A DNA stretch of 64,000 bases from Geomonas silvestris (GCF_014193515.1 NZ_BLXX01000014.1:62001-126000); one strand, 5' to 3'. Shown: positions 10,811-20,245, numbered from the stretch's first letter. Translations and numbers: made by a program. The notes: generated by a model not told the origin, from the sequence alone.

Positions 10811-11902
10811 CTAGAGGAGCGACTCGATCGCCTCGAAGTCGAGGGATTTGTTGGTGTTCGCCATGATCCATTCGAGCTTTTCCTGGTCCTCGAAGGTGAT
10901 CTTGGCGACGTCCTCGCTGAGGGCGCTGAAGACCTCGGCGGTGGTCTCCTCGACCCGGATATAGGGGATCTTGCTGTCTTTTAAGATCTGCTGGGTGATC
11001 TTCGAGACCGGTCCATGACCGGCCACCACCAGCCCCGCGATCTTCTCCTTGAAAGAGGGGATGTGGTAGAGCGAGGAGAGGGTCACCAGAAGCTCGTCGC
11101 GCGAGCTGGTCACGATCATGAGGGTCGAGTCGAGCAGGCCGTCGATCACCCGCTGCGAGGAGGCGGCACCGAGCTGGATGTTGTAGATGATGCGGCTTTT
11201 TTCGCTCAGGTCCCCCTGCAGGGGAAGTCCGAATAGCTTGGAGATGTGGTTCAGGGTCGGGTTCGCGAGGATAGGCGAGTAGTCGAAGCCGTCGATCACC
11301 TTGACACCCAGGGGATCGAAGGCCTGCTTCAGGTACTTGCGGGTGACTTCCTTCTTGCTCGGGATCAGCTTGTTGACGATCACCCCGCGTACGTCGGCTC
11401 TCTCGCGCTGGAAAAGCGCCATGTTGAGGTGCACGGCGTCGATCACCTTGCCGATGCCGCTTTCGGTGACCATGACCACCGGGGCGCCGATCAGGTTCGC
11501 CACCTTCGCGTTACTGAGTCCCACCACAGCGCCCACGCCGCCGTGCCCGGCACCCTCGATGATCAGGAAGTCGTACTTCTTCTCGAGCTCCTGGACCGCC
11601 TCGAGGATGCAGGAACTCAGCGACAGGTCGTCGAGTTTCCCGGTCAGGTAATCCTTGGTGAAATCCTTGTGGAGCGCCACCGGCGACATGATGGCGATGT
11701 CCTCCTCCATCCCGAAAGCCTTCGCCATGAGCAGGGCGTCCATGTCCACCATGAAGTCGTTGTAGAGCAGGACCTTGGGGCCGAAGGGCTTCACGAAACC
11801 GACCCGCTGGTACTTCTTGCGGGCATGGTGCATGAGCGAGATGCTGATGGTCGTCTTGCCACAGTTTTGCCCGGTTGCAGCTACAAAGATCTTTTTCGCC
11901 AT
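10811..11902 (-). CDS. P-loop ATPase with DRTGG domain (dethiobiotin synthase/Pta N-terminus-like)
   Basis: About 363 residues. N-terminal P-loop domain of the BioD/CobB type: Walker A ATGQNCGKTT at about 9-18 and a switch region IIEGAGHGGVGAVVG. The C-terminal half (about 215-330) resembles the DRTGG domain found in the N-terminal part of long phosphotransacetylases (VVAGHGPVSKITQQILKDSKIPYIRVEETT). The arrangement equals the regulatory N-terminal portion of Pta without the acetyltransferase. A regulatory role in acetyl-CoA/acetate metabolism is possible but unproven. ATG 11902 chosen because MAKKIFVAATGQN is the family start. Confidence 0.8.
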   Translation of the reverse strand: MAKKIFVAATGQNCGKTTISISLMHHARKKYQRVGFVKPFGPKVLLYNDFMVDMDALLMAKAFGMEEDIAIMSPVALHKDFTKDYLTGKLDDLSLSSCILEAVQELEKKYDFLIIEGAGHGGVGAVVGLSNAKVANLIGAPVVMVTESGIGKVIDAVHLNMALFQRERADVRGVIVNKLIPSKKEVTRKYLKQAFDPLGVKVIDGFDYSPILANPTLNHISKLFGLPLQGDLSEKSRIIYNIQLGAASSQRVIDGLLDSTLMIVTSSRDELLVTLSSLYHIPSFKEKIAGLVVAGHGPVSKITQQILKDSKIPYIRVEETTAEVFSALSEDVAKITFEDQEKLEWIMANTNKSLDFEAIESLL

Positions 11903-11971
11903 GCCTTGACACCTCTCCACCTGGAAATGGGAGGTATGTTTACACAAGCTGCGGCGCTGCGTCAAGTGCCG

Positions 11972-13882
11972 TCACAGGAATTTCAACACGAGCATGGAGA
12001 TGTCGTCGCGGAAGCTGGAGCCGCCGCTGAAGGCGCGCAGCGCGGCAAGCACCGCGTCGATCAGTTCGCCGGCCGGCTTGCGGTGCTCCCGGGCCAGGAC
12101 GGTCTGCAGCCGGCGGGTGCCGAAGAGCTCGCCGCGCGGCCCGTCGGTCTCGGTGATACCGTCGGTGTAGAGAAACAGCAGGTCGCCAGGCTCGACCTCG
12201 ACGCCGCGCTCCTCGAAGGTCACCCCCTTCTTGACCCCGATGATGAGCCCTTCGGCATCGAGCTCCTGGAAACGCTCGCGGCTGGGGCGATAGAGCAGGG
12301 GGGGAGGGTGACCGGCGTTGGTGTAGTGCAGCCTGCGGGTCTTGGCGTGGTAGCAGAGGTAGGACATGGTGATGAACAGCTCGGCGCGGGTCAGGTCGTC
12401 GTGCAGAAGGTCGTTTAGGGCGGCGAGCACCTGGGGCGGCCGGTGCAGGGTCTGCAGTTGGGCGCGCAGAACGCTCCTTGTTTCCACCATGATGAGCGCG
12501 GCCCCCACGCTGTGCCCTGAGACGTCGGCGATCACCATGCCGACCTCGTCGCGGGTCAGGAAGATGTCGTAGTAGTCCCCCCCGATGTGGGTCGCCGAGA
12601 CGCAGCGGCCGGCACAGTCGATGCCGGGGAGTGGGGGGGGAGCGGCGGGGAGCAGCGAGAGCTGGATCTGCTTGGCGATCTCCAGCTCTTTTACCAGGCT
12701 CGCGTTCTCCAAAAGCGCGAGCTCGGCCTTCTTGCGCTCGGTGATGTCCTGCTTGATGCAGACGAAGTACTTGATGATCCCCGCCTCGTCGGTGACCGGG
12801 GTGATAGTCTGCTCCTCGGGGTACAGGGTGCCGTCCTTGCGCCGGTTCACCATCTCGCCGTGCCAGACCTCGCCCGCGTTGATGGTGCTGCGCAGCTCGA
12901 GGTAAAAGGCCGGGTCGTGTAGGTCGGACTTCAAAAAGCTCAGGTCCCGGTGCAGCGATTCCTGCGGGGTGTACCCGGTCATCTGGGTAAAGGCCGGGTT
13001 CACCCAGATCACCAGCCCCTGGTTGTCGGTGATGGCGATGGCGTTGGCAGCCGCCTCCAGCGCGGCGCTCTGCAGGCGCAGCGACTCCTCGGCCCGCTTT
13101 CGGTCGGTGATGTCCGAGATCAGGCCGTCGTAGGCGATCAGTTCCCCCTGCTCGCTGTAGCGCGGCACGATGGTGTTGCGCACCCAGCGGATGGAGCCGT
13201 CCTTGTGGCGGATGCGGTGCTCGAGCGAGGGGATGTCCTCTCCGGCCTGGACCTCGGCGGTGAGGCGGACCACGCCGGGGCGGTCCTCCTCGAGGATCAT
13301 CTGGTACCAGAGGAAGGGGTTCTCGGTGTACTCCTCGTTGGAGTAGCCGGTGACGCTGAGGCACCCCGGGCCGTGGGTTGTCTTCACAACCTTCCCCTGC
13401 TCGATGCTGACCGTGTAGATGTAGTCGGTCACCGCGGCGACCAGCTTCTTGTAGCGCCGCTCGCTGCGCACCAGCGCGGCCTCGGCCTCGCGCCTCTTGC
13501 GGCGGACCTCGGCCTCCTGCATCTCCCGCTCGATGGCGGGAACCAGCCGGGAGATGTTTCCCTTGATCAGGTAGTCGTTGGCCCCCTCCTTCATGGCCTG
13601 CACCGCGGTGTCCTCGCCGATCTTGCCGGAGACCACGATGAAGGGGAGGTCGAGCCCGCTGCGCCGCACCAGCTTAAGCGCCTCGAGGCCGCTGAAACCG
13701 GGTAACACGTAGTCGGAGATCACCACGTCCCAGCTTTCCTCGGAGAGCGCCTGCTGCATCGCCTCGACACTCTCCACCCGTCGGGCGACCGGCGAATAAT
13801 CGCCGCGCCTGAGCTCGAAAATGAGCAGGAGGGCGTCGTCCTCCGAGTCTTCCACGATGAGTACGCGCAGCGGTTTTCCCAT
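11972..13882 (-). CDS. Response regulator with two PAS domains and a PP2C (SpoIIE/RsbU-type) phosphatase
   Basis: 636 residues. Receiver (1-125, VLIVEDSEDDA, phospho-Asp in VVISDYVLPGFSG), PAS domains at about 145-265 and 275-395, then a SpoIIE-type serine phosphatase domain (IAKQIQLSLLP, IGGDYYDIFL, MVIADVSGHSVGAALIM, LFLYTDGITETDG, FRDDISMLVL). Such proteins dephosphorylate anti-anti-sigma factors and thus control partner switching; no STAS or RsbW partner is visible nearby. The receiver closely resembles that of the hybrid kinase at 924-3245. Confidence 0.9.
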   Translation of the reverse strand: MGKPLRVLIVEDSEDDALLLIFELRRGDYSPVARRVESVEAMQQALSEESWDVVISDYVLPGFSGLEALKLVRRSGLDLPFIVVSGKIGEDTAVQAMKEGANDYLIKGNISRLVPAIEREMQEAEVRRKRREAEAALVRSERRYKKLVAAVTDYIYTVSIEQGKVVKTTHGPGCLSVTGYSNEEYTENPFLWYQMILEEDRPGVVRLTAEVQAGEDIPSLEHRIRHKDGSIRWVRNTIVPRYSEQGELIAYDGLISDITDRKRAEESLRLQSAALEAAANAIAITDNQGLVIWVNPAFTQMTGYTPQESLHRDLSFLKSDLHDPAFYLELRSTINAGEVWHGEMVNRRKDGTLYPEEQTITPVTDEAGIIKYFVCIKQDITERKKAELALLENASLVKELEIAKQIQLSLLPAAPPPLPGIDCAGRCVSATHIGGDYYDIFLTRDEVGMVIADVSGHSVGAALIMVETRSVLRAQLQTLHRPPQVLAALNDLLHDDLTRAELFITMSYLCYHAKTRRLHYTNAGHPPPLLYRPSRERFQELDAEGLIIGVKKGVTFEERGVEVEPGDLLFLYTDGITETDGPRGELFGTRRLQTVLAREHRKPAGELIDAVLAALRAFSGGSSFRDDISMLVLKFL

Positions 13883-14041
13883 GAGAGTCGACCTTCACGA
13901 GTTCTGAGAGGAAACGGCGCCGGCGGGCCGACCGAAGCGGCCGCCCCTTAAGCCGCGGCTGGCGCTCGTTGGCACCGCGGCCAGCCTAGTATAGCACACT
14001 TTGTTAATGCGGTTTTAATTCGTGAAGGCGCTTTTGGGGGG

Positions 14042-14602
14042 CTACTCATGAACCTGGGGCGGGAGGAGCTCCTCGAGCCACCCCTCGAAGATGGCTACCT
14101 TGTGGATCCCGAACTTGCCGAGGTCGGCGCGTACCTGGTCGAGGGACTTCTCCCGCTCCAGTTCGCCCGGCCGCTTCGAGAAGAAGAGATCGGCCAGGGT
14201 GACGATGCGCTCCTCGCGCAACTGCGGCGCCATTTCCCTGCTGGGGAGGGGGAGTCGTTGCGCCGCGATGTCCTCGACGCTGAGCCCCACACCTATGTGG
14301 CGTTCGCAGACCAGTGCGTGGCGCGGCAGTCCCTCGGCCTCCAGGATCTCGCGGCCCAGGATGCCGTGGCAGATATAGGGGGCGTTCCCAAAGCAGTTGA
14401 GCTTCGGGGCGTGCACCAGTGCCACGCCGATGTCGTGCAATAGTGCCGCCTCTTCGATGAAGGGGAGGTCGAGCGCAAGGTCTCCCGTCGCCTGTGCGAT
14501 GGCGAGCGCCTTGTCGGCGACCATGCAGCTGTGCCGGTAGACCATCTCGCAGCCGGTCCGATTCGCGCCGAAGTGCTTTTCCAAAAGGGTGTAGGGGTTC
14601 AT
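14042..14602 (-). CDS. HD-domain phosphohydrolase
   Basis: 186 residues with the metal-binding HD signature (YRHSCMVADKALAIA, then AALLHDIGVALVH, then CERHIGVGLS). Resembles small HD proteins of the YqeK/HDIG type that cleave nucleotides or other phosphate esters; the substrate is not deducible. ATG 14602 follows GGAG. A monocistronic gene convergent with nothing nearby; the NtrC-family regulator begins 210 bases away on the other strand. Confidence 0.8.
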   Translation of the reverse strand: MNPYTLLEKHFGANRTGCEMVYRHSCMVADKALAIAQATGDLALDLPFIEEAALLHDIGVALVHAPKLNCFGNAPYICHGILGREILEAEGLPRHALVCERHIGVGLSVEDIAAQRLPLPSREMAPQLREERIVTLADLFFSKRPGELEREKSLDQVRADLGKFGIHKVAIFEGWLEELLPPQVHE

Positions 14603-14713
14603 GACTGCTCCGGGTTAATCTCATGAGGATCAATCCTAGGGTAGGACGAAACGCGCGGCAATGCAAGAGGGGAGGGGGCCGGAAGCTTTTCTGGCGTGCC
14701 GCCAACAAAATGT

Positions 14714-14742
14714 TTGAATATCGTTTCGGCTCTGTATATGAT
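14714..14742 (+). promoter_or_regulatory. Sigma-70-type promoter of the NtrC-family regulator
   Basis: TTGAAT at 14714-14719 and TATGAT at 14737-14742, 17 bases apart, about 70 bases upstream of the ATG at 14813. Confidence 0.55.
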
Positions 14743-14812
14743 GTGAAGCCTTTAAATAAAGCACGTGTGGGTGACTGCTCAATGAGAGCCGGAGCCCTTT
14801 GAGGAGTGGCAG

Positions 14813-16213
14813 ATGACGGTGCAACTGGAACAGCAGCAGGTGCTGGTGGTGGACGACGAGCCGGGGATCCTCGCCAAGGTGTCACTGCTGCTCGCCTCGA
14901 GCGACATCCAGCAGGTGATCACCCTCTCGGACAGCCGCGAGGTGCTCCCCTACCTGAGGGAGAACCCGGTTGCCGTGGTGGTGGTCGACTGGGTGATGCC
15001 CCACGTGACCGGAGGGGAACTGTTGCAGCGCATCACCACCGATTACCCGCAGATCCCGGTCCTGGTCATGACCGCCATGGGGGACGTGGACACTGCGGTA
15101 AGCTGCATGAAGGAGGGGGCCTTCGATTTCCTGACCAAACCGGTGGACCCCAACCGCCTGGTGGCGAGTATCCGCAAGGCGCTCCAGGTGAGCGACCTGG
15201 GGAACCAGAACCGGCTTTTGAAGGACTACCTTTTGGGGGACCGGCTGCGCTTTCCGGACGCCTTCGAGGGGATCGTGACCCAGTCCAAGAAGATGCGTTC
15301 CATCTTCCAGTACATCGAGGCGATCGCCACCTCGCGGCTGCCGGTCTTGATCGCCGGCGAGACCGGGGTCGGCAAGGAGCTCCTGGCCCGCGCGGTGCAC
15401 CGGGTTTCGGGGGTGCGCGGGCCGTTCATCTCGCTCAACGCCGCGGGGCTCGACGACTTCATGTTCTCGGACACGCTCTTTGGTCACAAGAAGGGGGCCT
15501 TCACCGGCGCCGACAGCCAACGCGACGGGCTGATCAGCGCGGCTGCCGGGGGGACGCTCTTTCTCGACGAGATAGGCGACCTGAACCACTCCTCCCAGAT
15601 CAAGCTATTGCGCCTTTTGCAGGAGCGCGAGTACTACCGGATGGGTTCCGACCTTTTGCTCAAGAGCGATGCCCGCATCGTGGCTGCCTCAAACATGGAC
15701 TTCGAGGCGCTGCGCACCGCCGGCACCTTCCGAAACGACCTCTACTTCCGGCTCTGCGCCCACGAGTTCCGGGTCCCGCCGCTGCGCGAACGGCTGGAGG
15801 ACCTGGAGCCTTTAGTGCAGTACTTCGTCGCCAGCTTCGCGCTGCAGCAGGGAAAGCCGGTTCCCGCAGTCTCCCCCAACCTGATCCCGGCACTCTCGCA
15901 GTGCAGCTTCCCCGGCAACGTGCGCGAGCTCTACAACATGGTGCACCACGCCGTGACCTGCAACGAGGGGGGTGTGCTCGACATCGGCGACTTCCCGGGA
16001 TTGAAGCCGGCACCGGCACGCTCGATCCAGATCACCCCCGGGGAAAACCCGCTCATCTCCCTCTTCGGCCGCTTCCCGACGGTAGTGCAGGTCGAGGAGT
16101 ACCTGATTGCCGAGGCGATGCGGCTTACCGGCGGCAACCAGACCGCGGCTGCAGAGATGCTGGGGCTTGCCCGTCCCACCCTGAACAAGCGACTCAAGCA
16201 CGATCGGCAGTAG
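14813..16213 (+). CDS. NtrC-family sigma-54-dependent response regulator
   Basis: 466 residues. Receiver (phospho-Asp59 in VVVVDWVMPHVTG), AAA+ sigma-54 activator domain with Walker A GETGVGKELLARAV, an intact GAFTGA loop (KKGAFTGA) and Walker B GGTLFLDEIGDL, and a C-terminal Fis-type helix-turn-helix (GGNQTAAAEMLGLARPTLNKRL). It activates sigma-54 promoters when phosphorylated. It lies next to the geopeptide locus, whose divergent operon contains a HAMP histidine kinase (21087-22676) that is a candidate partner, but the pairing is inferred only from proximity. Confidence 0.93.
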   Translation: MTVQLEQQQVLVVDDEPGILAKVSLLLASSDIQQVITLSDSREVLPYLRENPVAVVVVDWVMPHVTGGELLQRITTDYPQIPVLVMTAMGDVDTAVSCMKEGAFDFLTKPVDPNRLVASIRKALQVSDLGNQNRLLKDYLLGDRLRFPDAFEGIVTQSKKMRSIFQYIEAIATSRLPVLIAGETGVGKELLARAVHRVSGVRGPFISLNAAGLDDFMFSDTLFGHKKGAFTGADSQRDGLISAAAGGTLFLDEIGDLNHSSQIKLLRLLQEREYYRMGSDLLLKSDARIVAASNMDFEALRTAGTFRNDLYFRLCAHEFRVPPLRERLEDLEPLVQYFVASFALQQGKPVPAVSPNLIPALSQCSFPGNVRELYNMVHHAVTCNEGGVLDIGDFPGLKPAPARSIQITPGENPLISLFGRFPTVVQVEEYLIAEAMRLTGGNQTAAAEMLGLARPTLNKRLKHDRQ

Positions 16214-16348
16214 GGGCTGGGTCTCGGACCGCGCCCGGCGCAAGGCCGGGGGGGCGGACGCAGCGATCGCAGGTGCCAGGGGAGAGGAAAGCGCGGCTCC
16301 TCAGCCGGAGCTTGCCGCTCTCCCTCCGCCAGGTGGGGGGGCGAGCAG

Positions 16349-17686
16349 CTAGGCAGGAACCTGGGACGGCGGCGCGGCCGATGCTGACGGTGCGCCCTTT
16401 GGGACCGGGGAGGGATAGCTCTGGTTTTGCAGCAGGAAGGTTTCCAGGGTTGCCTCGAGGAAGTCGAAGTGGCACTCGACCTCGCTGAGCGGCTGGTCCT
16501 GGAGCAGGGTGAGGAAGCGGCACCCGCCGAAGCAGATGGGGAGATAGGCGCAGTCGAGGCAGCGCTCGTTCTGCCAGTTGCGGATGCAGTGCGAGGCGCG
16601 GTAATCCGCAATCCCCGTGGCAAGGTGGCCGACACTCAGGTCGGGATAGGCCATGAAGGTCGGGCACTTGTACAGCGAGCCGTCAAAGTTCACCACGAAG
16701 TTGCGCTTGAGTTCCACCACGCAGGCCGAGACCTTGGGCTTGGAGGTGGCAAAGCCCCGCGACAGGATCGCCTCGCGCAGGAACAGCTGCGCGTCCACAA
16801 GCCACGACGCGCTCGAGGAGGCGCACCCCGCGCTGTACTCCGAGCACCCCGCCTGGGGGGTCACCGGAGTGAAGAGCACCTGCATGAGCCGGTCTCCGGT
16901 GATGCCGTACTCGAGCAGGCAGTCGAGGAGCCGGGGGAACTCCCGGTAGTTCTCCTGGGTGAAGTTGCCCCCCAGCTGGATAGGGATCAGGTCGCAGACC
17001 GCCGCGAGGTTTTCCACGATGGTCTCAAAGCTGCCGGCACCCGAGGCGTAGGGACGCTGGGCGTTATGAACCTCGGGGGGGCCGTCCAGGGTGAACTTGG
17101 CACCGTTGAGCCCCAGGGGGGTCAGCTCCTCGGCCAGGGCGCGGTTCAAAAGGGTGCCGTTGGTGACCAGGTTGAAGTTGTAGCGTACCTGATGTTCCCG
17201 GGCCGCCGCCAGCAGGGGCTCCGAGATGCGGCGGATGAGGTCGGGGGTAAGCAGCGGCTCGCCGCCGTAGAAGGAGAGGGAGACGTCGCACCCCTGGGAG
17301 ATCTGCTCCCGGACCAGCCACTCAACCAGGAGTACGGCCGTTGCCTCGCTCATCTGCACCCCGCCCCTGAAGCCCCCCTCGTAGCAGTAACCGCAGTCGA
17401 GGTTGCACTCGAGGTTCAATACGACGATCCCCCGAAAGACCCTGCTGAGCCCGTCGACCTGGTCGATGATGCCCAGGATCTGCTCTCTTTCCCGGTCCAG
17501 GTCTGGAACTAGAAACCCCAGGCGCTGCAGGGGTTCCGCCTCCGGTCCCACGAGGGTGCCGGCCCGCGCCAACTCCAGGGTCTTGTTGGCGATCCTGACC
17601 GAGGAGCCGCGCAGGGTCGAGTAAAGAAGATTGTATCCTGGGCGTTGCTGGTCCTCATAGACTTTCAGGTATCGTGACAGTGGCAT
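16349..17686 (-). CDS. Geopeptide radical SAM/SPASM maturase
   Basis: 445 residues. Radical SAM motif CNLDCGYC (CX3CX2C), the SFYGGEPLL segment, and a C-terminal SPASM region with paired cysteines (CIRN, CLDCAYLPIC, GGC) that would bind auxiliary 4Fe-4S clusters. The two adjacent peptide genes ending CCWAVFLFTF identify it as the maturase of the geopeptide type described in Geobacter, predicted to cross-link or otherwise modify the precursor core. ATG 17686 is preferred because the region upstream overlaps the hairpin between precursor and maturase. The chemistry of the product is unknown. Confidence 0.9.
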   Translation of the reverse strand: MPLSRYLKVYEDQQRPGYNLLYSTLRGSSVRIANKTLELARAGTLVGPEAEPLQRLGFLVPDLDREREQILGIIDQVDGLSRVFRGIVVLNLECNLDCGYCYEGGFRGGVQMSEATAVLLVEWLVREQISQGCDVSLSFYGGEPLLTPDLIRRISEPLLAAAREHQVRYNFNLVTNGTLLNRALAEELTPLGLNGAKFTLDGPPEVHNAQRPYASGAGSFETIVENLAAVCDLIPIQLGGNFTQENYREFPRLLDCLLEYGITGDRLMQVLFTPVTPQAGCSEYSAGCASSSASWLVDAQLFLREAILSRGFATSKPKVSACVVELKRNFVVNFDGSLYKCPTFMAYPDLSVGHLATGIADYRASHCIRNWQNERCLDCAYLPICFGGCRFLTLLQDQPLSEVECHFDFLEATLETFLLQNQSYPSPVPKGAPSASAAPPSQVPA

Positions 17687-17728
17687 GGTGAGTTCCAATA
17701 GATCGGATAAGGATTCGACAGCTGAAGG

Positions 17729-17758
17729 AAGGCGTGTTCCGTCAAAGAAACACGCCTT
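17729..17758 (-). terminator. Hairpin between geopeptide precursor and maturase
   Basis: A 10-bp perfect stem (AAGGCGTGTT with AACACGCCTT, 10-base loop) lies six bases downstream of the first precursor's stop codon. On the minus strand it lacks a long T-run, so it looks like a partial terminator or RNA-stability element that would give more precursor than maturase transcript. Confidence 0.6.
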
Positions 17759-17763
17759 TTCTC

Positions 17764-17865
17764 TTAGAAGGTGAACAAGAAGACCGCCCAGCAGCACAAG
17801 AATTGTTCGGTCTGGTTTCCGACAGCGGTACCTTCCTCGATGATGACAACCTTCTCCTCGTTCAT
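17764..17865 (-). CDS. Geopeptide precursor 1
   Basis: 33 residues, too short for most gene callers. Acidic leader (MNEEKVVIIEEGTAV) and a hydrophobic Cys/aromatic core ending LCCWAVFLFTF. A strong ribosome site (AAAGGAGG) precedes ATG 17865. It lies 77 bases upstream of the maturase on the same strand and shares its last ten residues with the second precursor, which marks the modified core region. The mature product's function is unknown. Confidence 0.9.
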   Translation of the reverse strand: MNEEKVVIIEEGTAVGNQTEQFLCCWAVFLFTF

Positions 17866-17906
17866 GTCAATTCCTCCTTTTTGCGGATGTAAATCTTGGT
17901 GTTCGC

Positions 17907-17935
17907 AAATTAGCACCACTTAAAATAATTGACAA
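17907..17935 (-). promoter_or_regulatory. Sigma-70 promoter of geopeptide precursor 1
   Basis: On the minus strand: TTGTCA (17935-17930), 17 bases, then TAATTT (17912-17907) preceded by TGC (extended -10). The leader to ATG 17865 would be about 35 bases. Confidence 0.7.
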
Positions 17936-18105
17936 TATAAAAATTTTATTGATGGGTAAAAATTTATCGAAAGGATCTGGGGAGTCGGTTCCCTAGCAAT
18001 ATGCCTGTTGGGAGCGAGTCTTAGCCCTCGGAACCAGATATGGGGGAGAGGCAGCAGTCGAGGACGGGACACGCCCCGCAGATGTGTGGAACGTGCCCCT
18101 TACGC

Positions 18106-18213
18106 CTAGAAGGTGAATAAGAAGACAGCCCAACAGCAGCCCAACGCCTCCATCTGAGTATCAACATCGTTACCTTCTGCGATTACTACCACTGCACCCT
18201 TGTCGTTGCTCAT
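18106..18213 (-). CDS. Geopeptide precursor 2
   Basis: 35 residues with an acidic/Val-rich leader (MSNDKGAVVVIAEGNDVD) and core GCCWAVFLFTF; the final ten residues are identical to precursor 1. Ribosome site AAAGGAGG precedes ATG 18213. It has its own promoter and lies 240 bases upstream of precursor 1, so the locus has two independently transcribed substrates for one maturase. The leaders differ while the cores are conserved. Confidence 0.9.
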   Translation of the reverse strand: MSNDKGAVVVIAEGNDVDTQMEALGCCWAVFLFTF

Positions 18214-18266
18214 GGCTCATTCCTCCTTTGTTAAAAAAAATTTGGACTTCGCAGACACGTTGTGGT

Positions 18267-18295
18267 AGATTAGCACTCATTTATCTCTTATGCAA
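18267..18295 (-). promoter_or_regulatory. Sigma-70 promoter of geopeptide precursor 2
   Basis: On the minus strand: TTGCAT (18295-18290), 17 bases, TAATCT (18272-18267) preceded by TGC. The same architecture as the promoter of precursor 1 (shared GTGCTAAT), so the two genes look like a duplication including their promoters. Confidence 0.7.
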
Positions 18296-18361
18296 GAAAA
18301 TAATTTGCGTTGGTTTATTAAAAGTACTGCTATGCCAGGTGGCTTTGAAAAAGGGGGTAGC

Positions 18362-20245
18362 GTGAGGAAGTTCGCAATCAGAGAGTCGAAGATCAATGTA
18401 AGAACTACCTCGCTCTCTGTCATGCTGGCGTGCTGGTTGATCCTGATCGCTCTTCCGGCGAGTGCTGAGGATGAGGACCGACGCTCACTGGAACTGTATA
18501 ACGGCGGCACCAGTGAGCTGGTTTCCGCCAGCCGTTCTCCGCGGCCGGCTTCACAGACCGCCGAAAACATCACCGTCGTTACGGCCCAGGAGATAGAGGC
18601 TCTCAACGCTCATACCCTGACCGACATCCTTGCCGTTGTTCCCGGACTCCAGCTCGAGGTCAACCGGACTCCCGGCACCGCCGCCAACGTCGAGGTGCAA
18701 GGGGCGAGCTTCAACCACGTCCTGGTGCTGGTCGATAATATCCCCATCAACAACCTCTCCGATAACTACCCCGATATCGGGGCCATTCCGGCCCAGATCG
18801 TGGAGCGGGTCGAGATCGTCAAGGGAGCCGCCTCGACCTCCTGGGGAAGTGCCCTGGGCGGCGTCATCAATGTGATCACGAAGGCTGCGCAGCCGGACCG
18901 CCCGCTTGGCGGGATGTTGTCGGCCTCGCTGGGGAAAAGGACCACGGCGGACACACGCGCCGAAGCGACCGGGTCCGCGGAAAACTGGGGCTACTACCTA
19001 AGCGGTGGCAACCTGCGTTCCGATGGCCTGCTCCCCAACAACCACATCAACCAAAGTAATGTCTACGGCAAGGTCCATTACGATCTCCCCCAGCACGGGG
19101 TGCTCGGTCTGTCCACGCTCTTTGTCAACGGCTCCAGCGGTCAATTCGCTTTCGCACCCTACGAGTCGGACCAGTCCGGGCACCAGCTCTACTCGAATCT
19201 TTCCCTTTCCCACCCGCTCTCCGATCACCTTACCCTGGACGCCGCCTTGAAGGCGCGGATTGCCAACCAGGAGGTGAACGTCAAGTTGCTTGATGGTCCC
19301 CTGCTGCAGACCCACCGCAACGAGGAGTCTTCCCTGGGGGGCAGCGTGAGCGTCATGTGGCTCAACGACCTGCAGAGGGTCGCGGCCGGGGTCGATTACG
19401 ATCACGCCAAGGCGCACCTAAGCCTCCCCCAGGCGCGCCAGGACCTTTTGAACCGCAGCGCGGACCGCGTCGGGGTCTACCTCAACGACACCTTCACCCT
19501 CGGCAATTTCGCCATCACCCCCTCCGCCCGCTACGACCACACCGGTACTGGCGACGACCTCTTCAATCCCAGCCTCGGGGTTACCTACGCCATCACCGAA
19601 AACAGCGTGCTCAGAGGCTACACTTCGCGTGGCTACTCGATCACCTCGCTCAACCAAAACGATGCCATCGAGAAGGTCTGGACCTCGCAGATCGGGGTCG
19701 AGTCGGGTGATTTCCCCAACCTCTGGCTCAAGGCGACGCTCTTTAGAAATGACACTTGGAACGTAAGCTCCGCTGTCGCGAACCCGGACTACAACCCCAA
19801 TGTCCCCGGCTCCAGCCCGACCATCACCCTCAAACGCCGAGTCCTGAAGCAGGGTGCCGAATTCGAGGTGCGCACCTTGCCGTTTTGGGATGTCTCCTTT
19901 TCGGGCGGCTACACCTTCATCGACGCCCGCGCCGATGATGTGAGCGGGGTCTTGAGAATGGTCCCACGGCATACGGTGAAGGTCGGGATCAAGTACCAGG
20001 ATGCCAGGAACCTGCGGATTCTTCTGACCGGCGGTTATATCGACTGGAATGGGGACAACGGCAACGGCAAGTACGACGACGTCATCTGGGACCTCCACGT
20101 TGCCAAGAAGTTCTCCCTGAGCGCTTCTGCTTCCCTGGAACTGTTCATGTCGGTCCGCAACCTCTTAAACGGCGACTCCTACGTCTCAGAACGCTACAAG
20201 AATCCGGGAACCTGGGCCGAAGCGGGGGTCAGATGCAATTTCTGA
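18362..20245 (+). CDS. TonB-dependent outer-membrane receptor
   Basis: About 627 residues from GTG 18362, which follows AAAGGGGG; longer in-frame starts lack a ribosome site. Signal peptide to about residue 36 (ACWLILIALPASA), plug domain (ITVVTAQEIEALNAHTLTDIL, then VERVEIVKGAAS and GALGGVINVIT-like segment), then a beta-barrel ending in Phe (GVRCNF). Imports a ligand using TonB energy; small vitamin/siderophore/peptide class cannot be distinguished. Divergent from the geopeptide precursors and overlapping the next gene by 13 bases, it may import or sense the geopeptide or its ligand (inference). Confidence 0.92.
   Translation: MRKFAIRESKINVRTTSLSVMLACWLILIALPASAEDEDRRSLELYNGGTSELVSASRSPRPASQTAENITVVTAQEIEALNAHTLTDILAVVPGLQLEVNRTPGTAANVEVQGASFNHVLVLVDNIPINNLSDNYPDIGAIPAQIVERVEIVKGAASTSWGSALGGVINVITKAAQPDRPLGGMLSASLGKRTTADTRAEATGSAENWGYYLSGGNLRSDGLLPNNHINQSNVYGKVHYDLPQHGVLGLSTLFVNGSSGQFAFAPYESDQSGHQLYSNLSLSHPLSDHLTLDAALKARIANQEVNVKLLDGPLLQTHRNEESSLGGSVSVMWLNDLQRVAAGVDYDHAKAHLSLPQARQDLLNRSADRVGVYLNDTFTLGNFAITPSARYDHTGTGDDLFNPSLGVTYAITENSVLRGYTSRGYSITSLNQNDAIEKVWTSQIGVESGDFPNLWLKATLFRNDTWNVSSAVANPDYNPNVPGSSPTITLKRRVLKQGAEFEVRTLPFWDVSFSGGYTFIDARADDVSGVLRMVPRHTVKVGIKYQDARNLRILLTGGYIDWNGDNGNGKYDDVIWDLHVAKKFSLSASASLELFMSVRNLLNGDSYVSERYKNPGTWAEAGVRCNF

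Noticed and set aside
18269-18279. TTAGCACTC, identical to half of a CIRCE heat-shock operator
   Set aside because: The second half-site is absent; on the minus strand the sequence is better explained as the extended -10 of a geopeptide promoter.
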